Shown here piece after piece: positions 16,820 to 25,585 of a stretch of 64,000 nucleotides of DNA. Positions within the stretch are counted from its first letter, which is position 1. The number at the start of each line of letters is the position of its first letter. The translations under genes and the position numbers were made by a program. The notes beneath the pieces are model-generated. The model searched no databases and was not told where the DNA came from. It was given only the letters and a program-made list of their open reading frames with translations. The stretch comes from Methylomonas sp. UP202 (lineage in GTDB: Bacteria > Pseudomonadota > Gammaproteobacteria > Methylococcales > Methylomonadaceae), in contig NZ_CP123897.1 of NCBI RefSeq assembly GCF_029910655.1, positions 1,798,001-1,862,000 of the forward strand, given 5' to 3'.

Positions 16820-17577
16820 ACCCGACACCGGCCTATCAACAATGGCAACGGCACTTTTTAAATTTTTTACGCCGTCCGAAAACCGCCCAACTCCCGGCGG
16901 GTTTTGATGCCGAACGGGTGGCGGTCTACGCCGATCTGCTTTACAACAAGTTCGATGAAAGCCTGAGGGCTTGCTTCCCGGTTATGCACAGCCTGCTGTC
17001 TAAAGAAGACTGGCGGGCATTGCTGCTACATTTTATCGCCGAACATCGCTGCCAGACACCGTATTACCGGCAAATACCCGACGAGTTCCTGCGCTATTTG
17101 CAGCAGGAACGTCAGCGTCGAGACGATTGGCCGTTTCTTGCCGAACTGGCGCATTTCGAATGGATAGAATTGCAGTTGGCTATTGCCGAGGCCGAGCCGA
17201 TAACGCGAAAGCCGTTGTCCGATACCGAATTACTAACCAATGTCCCCGTATTTGCACCGGTCACACAGTTGCTGCACTACTACTGGCCGGTACAGGACAT
17301 CGGTCCTAATTTTTTGCCTAATAAACCACCCAAAACGGCTACCCATATCCTGGGTTTTCGCGATAGCGATGATCAGGTGCGGTTCATAGCCCTAAACCCG
17401 GCCACGGCGAAGCTGATCCTGCTGTTAAATAACGGCCTGACAGGACAACAGGCCTTACAGGCGATGAGAGACAACGATCTCTCGGATGCACAATTTCTGG
17501 AATTCACCCAATTCGGTCAGCGCATTCTGACCGAATTGCATAGCCAGGGCGTGGTCATCGGCGTTGGCCCGGTTTGA
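16816..17577 (+). CDS. hvfC: DUF2063 partner protein, HvfC-type
   Basis: 253 residues. The N-terminal part matches the DUF2063 putative DNA-binding/RiPP recognition domain (YQQWQRHFLNFLRRP, YADLLYNKFDESLRACFPVM). The C-terminal part contains YWPVQDIGPNFLPNKPPKTA. In characterised systems (MbnC, TglI, HvfC, BufC) this protein forms a heterodimer with the DUF692 enzyme and binds the precursor peptide. Overlaps of 4 bp with the upstream gene and near-contact with the DoxX gene indicate one transcript. Confidence 0.92.
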   Translation: MNPTPAYQQWQRHFLNFLRRPKTAQLPAGFDAERVAVYADLLYNKFDESLRACFPVMHSLLSKEDWRALLLHFIAEHRCQTPYYRQIPDEFLRYLQQERQRRDDWPFLAELAHFEWIELQLAIAEAEPITRKPLSDTELLTNVPVFAPVTQLLHYYWPVQDIGPNFLPNKPPKTATHILGFRDSDDQVRFIALNPATAKLILLLNNGLTGQQALQAMRDNDLSDAQFLEFTQFGQRILTELHSQGVVIGVGPV

Positions 17578-17594
17578 ACTTTGGAGCCTCAAAC

Positions 17595-18167
17595 ATGAAC
17601 GATCTCGCTAAATCCACCCAAAACGCTTTCACAATCTGCCTGACAACGTCCTGCATCGAGCGGCTGGGCGATATTTCCAACCGGCTTTCTCGCTGGTTTG
17701 ATCATCACCTGCATGGCTTGGCGCCGATCTTTCCGCGCCTGTTGCTGGCTTACGAGTTCGGCGAAGCCGGGCTGCAAAAGCTCCACGGCGAGAATTGGTT
17801 TGCCGATTTGAGCTTTCCGTTTCCGTTTAGCTTATTACCCGCCGACTTTAGCTGGACCTTAGTTACCGGCCTGGAAATCATCGCCCCGGTTGCACTCGTC
17901 TTGGGTTTTATCACCCGCTTCTTTAGCGCGGCACTGATGATGTTGACCGTGGTTGCCATCGCCGCCCTGCATTGGCCCAGCGAATGGCATGGCTTAGCCG
18001 AATTATGGCAAGGCTATGCCATCACCGATCAGGGTTATGGCAATTACAAACTGCCGTTAATCTATTTATTCCTGCTCGCCTCGCTGCTATTGAGCGGCAG
18101 TGGCCGGGTGGGCGTTGATGCCTGGTTAAAACGACGCGCCGCTTCAGTATCGGCAAAATCCCCGTAA
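17595..18167 (+). CDS. hvfX: DoxX-like membrane protein of the HvfA operon
   Basis: 190 residues from the ATG at 17595; a TTTGGAG ribosome site supports it over the TTG at 17574. It has about four membrane segments (for example LVTGLEIIAPVALVLGFITR, residues about 100-120, and YLFLLASLLLSGSGRVG near the end) and the DoxX hallmark RLLLAYEFGEAGLQKLHGENWF. DoxX proteins are a constant fourth gene of HvfA and bufferin operons; the role is not proven, perhaps quinone- or thiol-linked redox at the inner membrane. A second copy sits in the bufferin operon. Confidence 0.88.
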   Translation: MNDLAKSTQNAFTICLTTSCIERLGDISNRLSRWFDHHLHGLAPIFPRLLLAYEFGEAGLQKLHGENWFADLSFPFPFSLLPADFSWTLVTGLEIIAPVALVLGFITRFFSAALMMLTVVAIAALHWPSEWHGLAELWQGYAITDQGYGNYKLPLIYLFLLASLLLSGSGRVGVDAWLKRRAASVSAKSP

Positions 18168-18261
18168 AAGCGGGGATCGGGTTATTGATTATTCTGGGTT
18201 TCCGCTCAGACGGGAACGATCAAGATCAATCATTCGGCGCAACCCGTGACCAGTTAAGCGT

Positions 18262-18843
18262 TCAAGCACACTGCCGGTTGCCGCATTGCGCGGGTTCCTC
18301 CCACGCTTCAGCCTGGAATGCGACATCTAGCGGGGTATTGATAATATGGTTGGTGTAGTTGCTCAGTGTTTTGAACGCCACACCCAGCAATACTTCCAAT
18401 ACCTGCGCCCGGCTGTAGCCCGCCGCGATAAATTTTTCCAAGGTTTGACCGCAAACTAGGCCTAGGTTTTTCACCACCGCGCGGGTAAAGCCGGCCAGAG
18501 CGTCCAATTGGCTGTCCGGCAGCGGTTTACCATTGCGCAGAGCTTCGATGATCGCCGGATCGGATTTGGCCATGTGTTTGGCGATCATCGAATGCGCGGC
18601 GACGCAATAGGTGCAATGGTTTTCGGCGCTGATGGCCAGCAAAATGACTTGCCGTTCGGTCGGACAAAACGACGTTTGATCGAACAAAGCCGTCAATTCG
18701 ATGTAGGCTTTCAGGGCCGCCGCTGCTTCGGCCAAACCGCCATGCAGATTGGACACGAAACCGTATTTTTTCAGCGAACCTTCCAATAAAGGTTTTGCCG
18801 AGGCATTGGCGGTCAGGATGGAATGAATTTGAAATTGGGACAT
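18262..18843 (-). CDS. Carboxymuconolactone decarboxylase/AhpD-like protein
   Basis: 193 residues with the AhpD-type active-site pattern ENHCTYCVAAHS (CxxC plus downstream His, residues about 80-90). AhpD-like proteins are all-alpha oligomers with peroxidase or disulfide-reductase activity using the CxxC pair. A second Cys pair lies at the C-terminus (CGNRQC). The ATG at 18843 has AAAGGAG upstream. It converges with the HvfA operon and is divergent from a decayed AraC-type regulator, which may once have controlled it. Substrate unknown; a redox-defence role is inferred. Confidence 0.88.
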   Translation of the reverse strand: MSQFQIHSILTANASAKPLLEGSLKKYGFVSNLHGGLAEAAAALKAYIELTALFDQTSFCPTERQVILLAISAENHCTYCVAAHSMIAKHMAKSDPAIIEALRNGKPLPDSQLDALAGFTRAVVKNLGLVCGQTLEKFIAAGYSRAQVLEVLLGVAFKTLSNYTNHIINTPLDVAFQAEAWEEPAQCGNRQCA

Positions 18844-18981
18844 GACGTCGCTCCTTTAATTTAAAACATGAGGTGGAATGCCGATGCGAATTCGTTTCGA
18901 CGGGCATAGGTTAAGAAAAATGGCCTGTTCACCCCATGCGCGGACTTCCGGCGTGCTTGTCCGATATTCCGGGAGTAAACG

Positions 18982-19241
18982 ATGGATGCCTTGACCCCGT
19001 TGATCAACGGCTTGAATCTGCAGCCAAATTGATCTATTCGAGCGGTGTCTGCGGGCATTGGTTGATGGACCATAATTCGGAAACCTCGGTCTGGTTTCAC
19101 TTGGTCAGCAAGGGACGGGGTTTTGTACATTCGCCGCGCTGGCCTGATTCCTTGGGGCTGGATGTCGGTGATTTGATTTTGTTTTTGCCGCGACGGACGC
19201 GACACACCGACCCAGCCCTCGCGTTGTCGTATCTGTTTTAA
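18982..19241 (+). pseudogene. AraC-family regulator remnant, frameshifted
   Basis: From ATG 18982 the frame reads MDALTPLINGLNLQPN then stops at about 19030. In the next frame the protein continues as AKLIYSSGVCGHWLMDHNS to SVWFHLVSKGRGFVHS and LGLDVGDLILFLPRRTRH, the N-terminal cupin domain of AraC-type regulators. The remaining cupin and the helix-turn-helix domain are missing. A frameshift and a 3' truncation therefore inactivated it. It is divergent from the AhpD-like gene, the usual arrangement for such regulators. Confidence 0.7.
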
Positions 19242-19276
19242 TTGAGGCGTTGCCCACCTTGGGCAATATCGTCCAG

Positions 19277-19666
19277 CTACGCCACTTCACCGTAAACTTG
19301 CCTAACCACCCTGTAAAGCCAATGCGGCCTGCTTAGAATCACGGCGAAGGCGATGACCGGCGTTACCGGGACCGGCGCGATGTCGATCAGGAACAGCGTA
19401 AACAGGCTGGCGAAGGCTTTGATTCGGGTTTCGCGGGTTCGTGCGGCGCTAATGAAGCCGGTATCGCGCGCTTTATCTCGATACATGGCCTCGATCAACA
19501 AGCGGAACCAGTCCGGGCGCTTGACGACAATATACATCCCGATCAAACAGCCGGGCGAAATAGGCCCGAAGCCTATGATCGCGAATATCGAGAAAACCGA
19601 GAGACATTTTATCTGGGCGGTGTTGAGCATGGCTTGAATAGTGTGTATGGCGATCTGAAATAGCAA
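19277..19666 (-). CDS. Small hypothetical membrane protein
   Basis: 129 residues (117 if the second Met is used) with two or three hydrophobic segments: LSVFSIFAIIGFGPISPGCL near 23-45, FASLFTLFLIDIAPVPVTPV and VIAFAVIL near 90-112. Between them is a basic cytoplasmic-type loop. I recognise no family. It stands alone between the AraC remnant and the inverted-repeat element. Confidence 0.45.
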   Translation of the reverse strand: MLFQIAIHTIQAMLNTAQIKCLSVFSIFAIIGFGPISPGCLIGMYIVVKRPDWFRLLIEAMYRDKARDTGFISAARTRETRIKAFASLFTLFLIDIAPVPVTPVIAFAVILSRPHWLYRVVRQVYGEVA

Positions 19667-19760
19667 ACCAGGCTAGGGATTGAGGTCTAAAGCGGCTATC
19701 GTAACGGCAAACCGGCGCGTTGTGGGTAACGGCGTCGATTCGGCCGTCGGCGTTAGAGTT

Positions 19761-19930
19761 CTACTTTGTCAGATGACAAAATAAGCATCGTCATTCCGGC
19801 ATGGATGACCGGCCCGTTAGAGCGCGGAGCGAATCCGGACGCCATGGACGGATTTAAGCCAACCCTCCATGGCGCTGGATGCCTGTTTCCCGGCGGGCAT
19901 GACGGTCTTGAACAAATCCGACAAAGTATA
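19761..19930. repeat. 170-bp inverted-repeat element, MITE-like, copy 1
   Basis: Begins CTACTTTGTCAGAT and ends ATCCGACAAAGTA, so its tips are imperfect inverted repeats. The interior (GTCATTCCGGCATGGATG, GGACGGATTTAAGCCAACC, GGCGGGCATGACGG) recurs in reverse orientation at 28781-28950. It encodes nothing and lies between genes. This fits a non-autonomous mobile element or large REP-like unit. Confidence 0.7.
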
Positions 19931-20006
19931 GAATTAGCGCCATGCTAAGTCGGCACGACCGGCCCATTGCAGGGGCTTTGACGCCGGTCGGTCCTTGAGG
20001 CGGTTG

Positions 20007-20768
20007 TCAGCCCAAGGTCTGAATAAAATCGGCCAGATCGGTCAGCGTCTTGCCGCTGGCGTCGGCGGCCACGCCGAGGTGTTCTCGAGGCGCTTGCACG
20101 CGATTGACCCAAAAGGTCGGATAGCCGAAGGCCTTGGCGCCGGCCGCGTCCCAGCCTCCGAATGCGGCGAAGACGATTTGCTCGCGCGGTAGACCGAATG
20201 CTTCCGTACCCATCCGATACGCGCGCGGGTCCGGTTTGTAGGCCTTGACCCGGTCGGTGCTCAGGTGCTCCTCGAAAATCCCCTCCAGACCGGCCTGTTT
20301 GACGCAGGCGTCCAACATCGTCGCGGTGAAGTTAGACAAAAACGCCAAGCGTAATCCGGATGCCTTTAAACGGAGCAAGGCCGCCTTCGCGTCCGGCCAG
20401 GCGTCCAGCGAAATAAACGCTTGCATCAAGCGCTCGCGCTTCTCGCCGGTCAATTCCAGCGAATGTTGTTGGGCGGCAAAGATCAAGGCCTCTTCGGTGA
20501 CCTGCCAGAAGTCGGCATAATTGCCCATCAAGGTGCGCAGCCAAGCGTACTCGAATTGACGCGTCCGCCAGGATTGCGCCAGGGTTTGGCCTTGGCCGGG
20601 AAACAAGGTTTCCGCCAGCGCGGCGATCGGTCGGGGATCGAAAGTCGTAAAGCCGTCGAAGGCGACCGCCTTGATGCGGTTTGCTGCCTTGGCTTGGGTA
20701 ACCGGTAGCAGCAGGCCGGCGCTGGCGGCACCGGACAGGCGTAGAAATTCGCGGCGGGTCAGTGGCAT
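20007..20768 (-). CDS. Tat-exported haloacid dehalogenase-type (HAD) hydrolase
   Basis: 253 residues. The N-terminus has a twin-arginine signal (TRREFLRLSGAASAGLLLP). The HAD core follows: motif I AVAFDGFTTFDP with the nucleophilic Asp, motif II LAFLSNFTATML, the Lys region RVKAYKPDPRAY, and acidic motif FAAFGGWDAAGAKAFGYPTF. This resembles type II (S)-2-haloacid dehalogenases (about 220-240 residues without signal), which hydrolyse 2-haloalkanoic acids through an ester intermediate. Export by Tat is unusual for them. It lies 70 bp after the beta-propeller gene and is probably co-transcribed. Confidence 0.85.
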   Translation of the reverse strand: MPLTRREFLRLSGAASAGLLLPVTQAKAANRIKAVAFDGFTTFDPRPIAALAETLFPGQGQTLAQSWRTRQFEYAWLRTLMGNYADFWQVTEEALIFAAQQHSLELTGEKRERLMQAFISLDAWPDAKAALLRLKASGLRLAFLSNFTATMLDACVKQAGLEGIFEEHLSTDRVKAYKPDPRAYRMGTEAFGLPREQIVFAAFGGWDAAGAKAFGYPTFWVNRVQAPREHLGVAADASGKTLTDLADFIQTLG

Positions 20769-20838
20769 GGCAACTCCAAAGTGAATAGAACGAAAGGAAA
20801 GCCGGCCGCGCGGCGCAAACCGAGCGGCCGGCTTCGAT

Positions 20839-21927
20839 TTAGCGGACCACCAAGCCGGTAACGCCGGCCGGTAAGGTGTTCAAATGGGTCACGGATTGCA
20901 ATTCGCCGTCCGCGCCGATTCGATATACGCCTATGCTGTGGTCGCCGTTACTCAAGCTGTACAGCCGGCCGCCGTCGTCGGACACCGCCAAATCGTTGGG
21001 GCGGCTTTCTTCGGCGGCGCGGGCTTGCAGCAATTCCAACTGGCCGTGGCGGCCTATCGCAAACGATGCAATCGAGCCGGCCGGCGTATTCGCGGTGAAC
21101 GCAAGTTTACCGTTCGGCGTGGTTGCCAGCCAGCAAGCGGCGGTTTGTTCCACGGCGACCGCGCCGTCCAGCAATTGCAAGCTACCGTCTTCGTGCAAGC
21201 GGTAGGCAGACACGGTAGCGCCGTTGGCCGCGCCGCCCTGCGCCTCGGAAACGAAGAACTGGTTGTGTTTGCCGAAGGCAAAACCGAACGGCGTGTTGCC
21301 GGCCGAGGCCAAGCTGTGCTTCTCGTCCGGCAAGCCGCGATTATCCAGGGTAAAACTGACAATTTTGTTACCGGCTTTCTCGGTCACCACCAGCGCGTCG
21401 CCGTCGCGGTCGAAACTGATCTGCGCCGGCCCGCTGGCGTCGTCGCCCAGTTTACGGTAAGACTGTTCCAGCGGATAGAGTCGGCCGCTACGCGCATCGA
21501 ATCGGTAACCGAAAATCGAATCGTCGCCGGCGTTGACCACGTAAACCCGGTCGTGGGCGACGGTCAGGCTAACCGGCGTCACACCGGGTTCGGCGGCGCG
21601 GTGCACCAATTCCAGGCCGTTGTCGCGCACTCTAAACACCGACACGTCATTACTGCCGGCGTTGATCGCAAACAGAAAACGCTGGTTTTCGCTGAAGGCC
21701 AACGCGCCTTGATTGCCCAAGCCGGCACCGGTGCCGGCGCCGCCGGTTGCGTAACTGCCGGCCGGTTGCATTTTGCCGGCGGCGTTCAAACGGAAGGCGA
21801 GTACCGAGTTACTCGCGGCGTTCGACAGCGTGTAAGCGGTTTCCCGGTATGTCTCGGGCCAGGCCTGAGCGGTTAGCGGTAATAATAACGGTATGGCGGC
21901 GGCCAGCGTCTTAAGGGTGTTGTTCAT
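20839..21927 (-). CDS. Secreted beta-propeller protein, lactonase-like
   Basis: 362 residues with a Sec signal peptide (MNNTLKTLAAAIPLLLPLTA, cleavage near QAW). Repeated blade patterns such as NQRFLFAINAGSNDVSVFRV, HDRVYVVNAGDDSIFGYRF and NGKLAFTANTPAGSIASFAI fit the seven-bladed propeller of the 6-phosphogluconolactonase-like family. The signal peptide and export distinguish it from cytoplasmic Pgl, so lactonase activity is not assured; periplasmic members are often of unknown role. It precedes the HAD gene on the same strand. Confidence 0.8.
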   Translation of the reverse strand: MNNTLKTLAAAIPLLLPLTAQAWPETYRETAYTLSNAASNSVLAFRLNAAGKMQPAGSYATGGAGTGAGLGNQGALAFSENQRFLFAINAGSNDVSVFRVRDNGLELVHRAAEPGVTPVSLTVAHDRVYVVNAGDDSIFGYRFDARSGRLYPLEQSYRKLGDDASGPAQISFDRDGDALVVTEKAGNKIVSFTLDNRGLPDEKHSLASAGNTPFGFAFGKHNQFFVSEAQGGAANGATVSAYRLHEDGSLQLLDGAVAVEQTAACWLATTPNGKLAFTANTPAGSIASFAIGRHGQLELLQARAAEESRPNDLAVSDDGGRLYSLSNGDHSIGVYRIGADGELQSVTHLNTLPAGVTGLVVR

Positions 21928-22242
21928 GTAGACCTCGAAATTAAATGGAAGGGAATACCCCTCAATGGGGCGAAACGAATATTGCGCCCCAGCCGGTCAC
22001 CGAATCCTCACGACGAAATCAAATCTTTGTCACTTGCTCGCTAGGCCATTTCAGGCAACCGGACCCGGTCGTTTCGGCGGCTGACATGTCCGCCGCTGAT
22101 CGCGGCCAGCCGTTACGGGAAGGCGAGGCGATGAACCACACCCTGGACATCGAGGAATCGCGCGGTACGCTGGGTTTGGATTCGCGGTGCCGGTCAACGG
22201 CGCCGTAGAAGCGGATTTTCTGAAATTTGCGGGGAGAGAACG
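21928..22242. other. Intergenic, nothing recognised
   Basis: A 315-bp gap between two divergent transcription units. It must hold the promoter of the beta-propeller gene (leftward) and perhaps that of the small membrane gene (rightward). I find no ORF with family features, no repeat and no clear hairpin. Confidence 0.5.
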
Positions 22243-22401
22243 ATGGGACCGTATTACCGTGGAACGTCGCAAGGCGTCGGCAATTTTTTCGAGTTGTTTT
22301 ACCAGCATCCGGTGCTGATGCTTTTGGTCGTCGCGGCTAGCGCGGCGGCGGGATATTTTGTCTGGAAGCGGAAGAAAGACAGCCAAGCTAGCGACGGCTG
22401 A
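22243..22401 (+). CDS. Small single-span membrane protein
   Basis: 52 residues from an ATG preceded by GGGGAGAG at good spacing. The N-terminal 20 residues are polar (MGPYYRGTSQGVGNF), then one membrane segment (VLMLLVVAASAAAGYFVW), then a lysine-rich tail (KRKKDSQASDG), giving an N-out/C-in topology by the positive-inside rule. No family is recognised. Confidence 0.5.
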   Translation: MGPYYRGTSQGVGNFFELFYQHPVLMLLVVAASAAAGYFVWKRKKDSQASDG

Positions 22402-22543
22402 TAAGTTGAGGCGCCGGTGTTTTAGGATAGGCGCTTGCGTAGCGGCGATAACAAGCCCTTCGAATGCCCGAAGGCGTCGATTTCAACGGTGGCGAGCCAT
22501 CGATTGAAACCAACGCGTTCGCGACGGGATTAACGTCTAGCGA

Positions 22544-22756
22544 TCAAGCGGCCTTCGCGGTGGCGGCCGGCAGGCAATGTGGGCACGGTGTGACCATTTT
22601 CAAAAACTCGCTGGCTTTCTTGGCGGCGCTAGTCGGGTTCGAAATGGCCCCCAGGTAACGCAAAGTGTCTTTTGCAGGTAATGCCGTGCATTCGGCTCTG
22701 TGCAGAAAGCGTTCGCCAGTGTCTTGCGCGTTTAGTTCAACGTAAAATTCAGCCAT
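22544..22756 (-). CDS. Small hypothetical protein with C-terminal CPHC
   Basis: 70 residues. An N-terminal beta-like segment (MAEFYVELNAQD), a single Cys after HRAE (C23) and a C-terminal CPHC suggest a small metal-binding fold. The pattern of an early Cys and a late CPxC recurs in short uncharacterised proteins that record a polar residue-rich 'score' motif, but I cannot name the family. It stands alone 200 bp downstream of msrQ on the same strand. The start has TAAGTACC before it, a weak ribosome site. Confidence 0.45.
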   Translation of the reverse strand: MAEFYVELNAQDTGERFLHRAECTALPAKDTLRYLGAISNPTSAAKKASEFLKMVTPCPHCLPAATAKAA

Positions 22757-22955
22757 GGTAAGTACCTCATTGTTCCGGTTAATAAGGATAAGGAGAACGG
22801 CCCGAAAAACGGACGGTTTGGTGATGGCGCTTGTGTCGGGCCTCGCACATTAGTGACGGGTAATGTGGAGGAAACGATACAAAAACCGGCCGAATCGCCC
22901 GTTTTTCGTGCTCGATTGGCTGTTCGCAAGTTCTGTTCCAGCAATTTTTATGTGG

Positions 22956-23564
22956 TTACTTGTCGCTGTGTAGTAAACGCGACAGTCGAACGATCAGCAA
23001 CAGACCGAGAATGGCCGCGAACGTCAGCGGGCGCGTCAGGTCTTTTTTGACCAACCAGATAAAGTGCGCCACGCCGCCGCAAGCCGCGACGTAAACCCAG
23101 CGGTGCAAGGCTTGCCAGCGTTTGCCGCCCAGCCTGCGGACCATCGCGTTGGTCGAGGTTGCGGCCAAGGCCAGCAGAATTAAAAACACCGAAAAGCCGA
23201 CCGTGATGTAGGGGCGCTTGAACACGTCCTCGGCAATCGCCGGCCAGTCGAAGAATTGGTCCAGCACCAGATATGTCAAGACATGCAGCAGCGCGTAAAA
23301 GAACGCGAACAAGCCCAGCATGCGCCGCAAGCGCAACCACCAGGACCAGCCGGTCAACAACCGCAACGGCGTCGCGCTCAACGTGATCAACAAAAAGGTC
23401 AATGCCCAGTAACCGGTCAGGTGAGTGATTTTTTCGATCGGATTGGCGCCTAGGCTATCTGTATAGGCGGCATGACCCAGCTTTGCCAACGGCACCAAGG
23501 CTGCGGTGAACAGCGTGACTTTCAGCGCCGCGATGCGTTTCGAACTTGGGTTTTTCCAGCTCAT
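22956..23564 (-). CDS. msrQ: MsrQ, heme-binding membrane subunit of methionine sulfoxide reductase
   Basis: 202 residues from the ATG at 23564, the frame being open further upstream but overlapping msrP. Five to six membrane segments are present, with the ferric-reductase-like His positions visible in KITHLTGYWAL, FFYALLHVLTYL and LHRWVYVAACGGVAHFIW. MsrQ carries b-type heme and passes electrons from the respiratory chain or quinones to periplasmic MsrP. It starts 4 bp after the msrP stop, the standard order. Here the pair ends a bufferin operon, which ties protein repair to the same transcript. Confidence 0.95.
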   Translation of the reverse strand: MSWKNPSSKRIAALKVTLFTAALVPLAKLGHAAYTDSLGANPIEKITHLTGYWALTFLLITLSATPLRLLTGWSWWLRLRRMLGLFAFFYALLHVLTYLVLDQFFDWPAIAEDVFKRPYITVGFSVFLILLALAATSTNAMVRRLGGKRWQALHRWVYVAACGGVAHFIWLVKKDLTRPLTFAAILGLLLIVRLSRLLHSDK

Positions 23565-23568
23565 CGCG

Positions 23569-24486
23569 TCAAAAATTCTCCCGCAGGTCCATGCCGCTGT
23601 ATAGCCCGGCGACTTGCTCGGCATAGCCGTTGAACGGCAGGGTCTTGCGCTTTAAAAATTCGCCGAGCCGGCGTTCCTTGGCTTGGCTCCAGCGCGGATG
23701 ATCGACGTCCGGGTTGACGTTGGCGTAAAAGCCGTACTCGCTGGGCCCGGCTTTCATCCAACTGGTCAGCGGCGGCTTTTCCACCAAACGGATTTTGACG
23801 ATGGATTTCGCGCTCTTAAAGCCGTATTTCCAAGGGACGACCACCCGAATCGGCGCGCCGTTCTGCTTGGGCAGTAATTCGCCGTACAGGCCGAAGGTCA
23901 GCAAGGTTAACGGGTGCATGGCTTCGTCGATGCGCAGGCCTTCGCGGTAAGGCCAATCCAGTACCGGATATTTTTGCCCCGGCATTTGCGCCGTATCGTG
24001 CAGACTGACGAATTCAACGTATTTGGCGTTGCCGGTCGGCTCCACCCGTTTCAGTAATTCGGCCAGCGAATATCCCAGCCACGGCACCACCATCGACCAG
24101 GCTTCCACGCAGCGCAGCCGATAAATCCGTTCTTCCTGCGGCGCCAGTTTCAGCAACTCGGCTATGTCGAATACCTTGGGCTTGCGGACCTCGCCCTCGA
24201 CCGCGACGGTCCAGGGCCGGATATTCAGGCTCGCGGCCCGAGCCGCCGGGTCGTCCTTGCTGGTGCCGAATTCGTAGAAATTGTTGTATTCGGTGACCGA
24301 CTTATAAGGCGTCAATTCTTCGTCCAATTTATAGGCCGACGCCTTTACGTCCGGCCATTTTTCGCCAGCGCTCAGCCAGCCCGGCCACAAGGCGGCCAAC
24401 AACGCGCCACCGGCGCCGCGCATAAAGTCGCGGCGGGCTTCGAATACGGCCTTGGGGGTAATTTCGGAAGGTTTGATCGGCATCAT
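23569..24486 (-). CDS. msrP: MsrP, periplasmic molybdopterin methionine sulfoxide reductase
   Basis: 305 residues with a Tat signal ([19 protein letters not shown]). The sulfite-oxidase fold core is visible: [18 protein letters not shown], the Mo-ligand Cys in [26 protein letters not shown], and [15 protein letters not shown]. MsrP reduces methionine sulfoxide in periplasmic proteins, for instance after hypochlorite damage, with electrons from MsrQ. AGGAG lies before the ATG pair at 24486/24483. The gene follows the cytochrome P460 gene by 11 bp. Confidence 0.97.
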   Translation of the reverse strand: MMPIKPSEITPKAVFEARRDFMRGAGGALLAALWPGWLSAGEKWPDVKASAYKLDEELTPYKSVTEYNNFYEFGTSKDDPAARAASLNIRPWTVAVEGEVRKPKVFDIAELLKLAPQEERIYRLRCVEAWSMVVPWLGYSLAELLKRVEPTGNAKYVEFVSLHDTAQMPGQKYPVLDWPYREGLRIDEAMHPLTLLTFGLYGELLPKQNGAPIRVVVPWKYGFKSAKSIVKIRLVEKPPLTSWMKAGPSEYGFYANVNPDVDHPRWSQAKERRLGEFLKRKTLPFNGYAEQVAGLYSGMDLRENF

Positions 24487-24497
24487 GCGGGGCGCTC

Positions 24498-25109
24498 CTA
24501 TTTATGCGCGGATTCGGGTGGTCGCTGGGTAGAGCCTGGACCGGCGGTTTCGGTTCCTGGCGCCGACAGCGTCGGGTAAGCTTGCAGATAGACGCCGTCG
24601 GTGGCCTTGGCCGGCAAATGGCAGTTTTGGCAGGATACCTGGTAACCTTGCGAAATGTTGGCTTGCGGGCTTTTGGCATCGAACAAGGCCCAACCCCAGC
24701 CGTCGGCCCAATCCCGGTGGCCCGGAAAACGCCGTTTGGCATCCTTGACCATGACAAAGCGAAGCTTGATCGCGCTGGCATAGTCGGCTTGGCCGGTACT
24801 CAAGGCTTGGCGGCCGATTGCGCGAATCTCCTTGACCAGCACCGTACCGTCCGGAAAACGGCCGCCGCGACGAAATTCGGCCGCTGCATCGGCTTGGGTG
24901 TAGACGTCGTGGAATCCGTATCCGGGGGCCTGCGGATCGGACACCAGCCAAGATCCCAAATGCACCCAGCGGCCGCGAACATCGTCCGGCGCGCGGATCG
25001 TGCCGTTGGCTGAAACCAGCGTGGTGAAGGTGTCGGCGATGCCGTCGCCGGCCAACGCCGTAGCGCTGGCGGCCAACAGGACGAACCCGATTACGCCGTG
25101 CGATCTCAT
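24498..25109 (-). CDS. Cytochrome P460-family periplasmic protein
   Basis: 203 residues from the ATG at 25109, which overlaps the DoxX stop; a longer frame to 25139 exists but would remove the signal peptide from the N-terminus ([20 protein letters not shown]). The mature part matches cytochrome P460 ([45 protein letters not shown]) and ends with one heme site CQNCH. Classic P460 proteins oxidise hydroxylamine or bind NO in ammonia and methane oxidisers; close relatives have other roles. Its position inside a bufferin-msrPQ operon is unusual and suggests a redox or NO-related stress role. Confidence 0.85.
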   Translation of the reverse strand: MRSHGVIGFVLLAASATALAGDGIADTFTTLVSANGTIRAPDDVRGRWVHLGSWLVSDPQAPGYGFHDVYTQADAAAEFRRGGRFPDGTVLVKEIRAIGRQALSTGQADYASAIKLRFVMVKDAKRRFPGHRDWADGWGWALFDAKSPQANISQGYQVSCQNCHLPAKATDGVYLQAYPTLSAPGTETAGPGSTQRPPESAHK

Positions 25110-25573
25110 GTTGCCTCCCGCCGAGTCAGCCGCCGCCAAGCGTCAACCGACCAAGCGCCGGGGCCGCGCGCCGCCAGCGACAACAATACCAAACCCCAGG
25201 CCAAATGCTGTTCCAGCCCGGCCGGCCCCAAATCCGGGTAGGACAACACCGCCGCGGCGTTGAACAAGGCCAACAGCGTCGCCGTTACCCGGCCGTAACA
25301 GCCCAAAACCAAGCACACCGGTAACACCAATTCGACGGCGGTCGCCAAGTAGGCGGCCCATTCCGGCGCGAGCAGCGGCACCCGGTATTCGTATTCGAAC
25401 AAATACAGAGTGCCGGCCCAACTGGCCAATTTTTGTTGGCCGGATACCCAGAATGCGTGGGCCAGCCAAAGTCTCAGCGCGAAATCGCTGGCGGCGGCGG
25501 TCCGGTTGGTCAGGGTTTCGAATATCGCCGGTTTCGGCGTCTTGGTGGTTGGATGAAAATAGATACTGTGCAT
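25106..25573 (-). CDS. DoxX-like membrane protein of the bufferin operon
   Basis: 155 residues with four membrane segments (for example AAYLATAVELVLPVCLVLGC, residues about 75-95). The DoxX signature ALRLWLAHAFWVSGQQKLAS is at about 32-52. It is about 35 residues shorter at the N-terminus than the HvfX-like copy at 17.6 kb. It follows the DUF2063 gene by 12 bp and overlaps the P460 gene. DoxX proteins are common accessory genes of bufferin operons with unproven function. Confidence 0.88.
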   Translation of the reverse strand: MHSIYFHPTTKTPKPAIFETLTNRTAAASDFALRLWLAHAFWVSGQQKLASWAGTLYLFEYEYRVPLLAPEWAAYLATAVELVLPVCLVLGCYGRVTATLLALFNAAAVLSYPDLGPAGLEQHLAWGLVLLSLAARGPGAWSVDAWRRLTRREAT

Positions 25574-25585
25574 CGCAAATCTCTG

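Noticed and set aside
20884-21876. A 330-codon open frame antisense to the beta-propeller gene
   Set aside because: Antisense shadow without ribosome site or motif; the sense gene has a signal peptide and clear blades.
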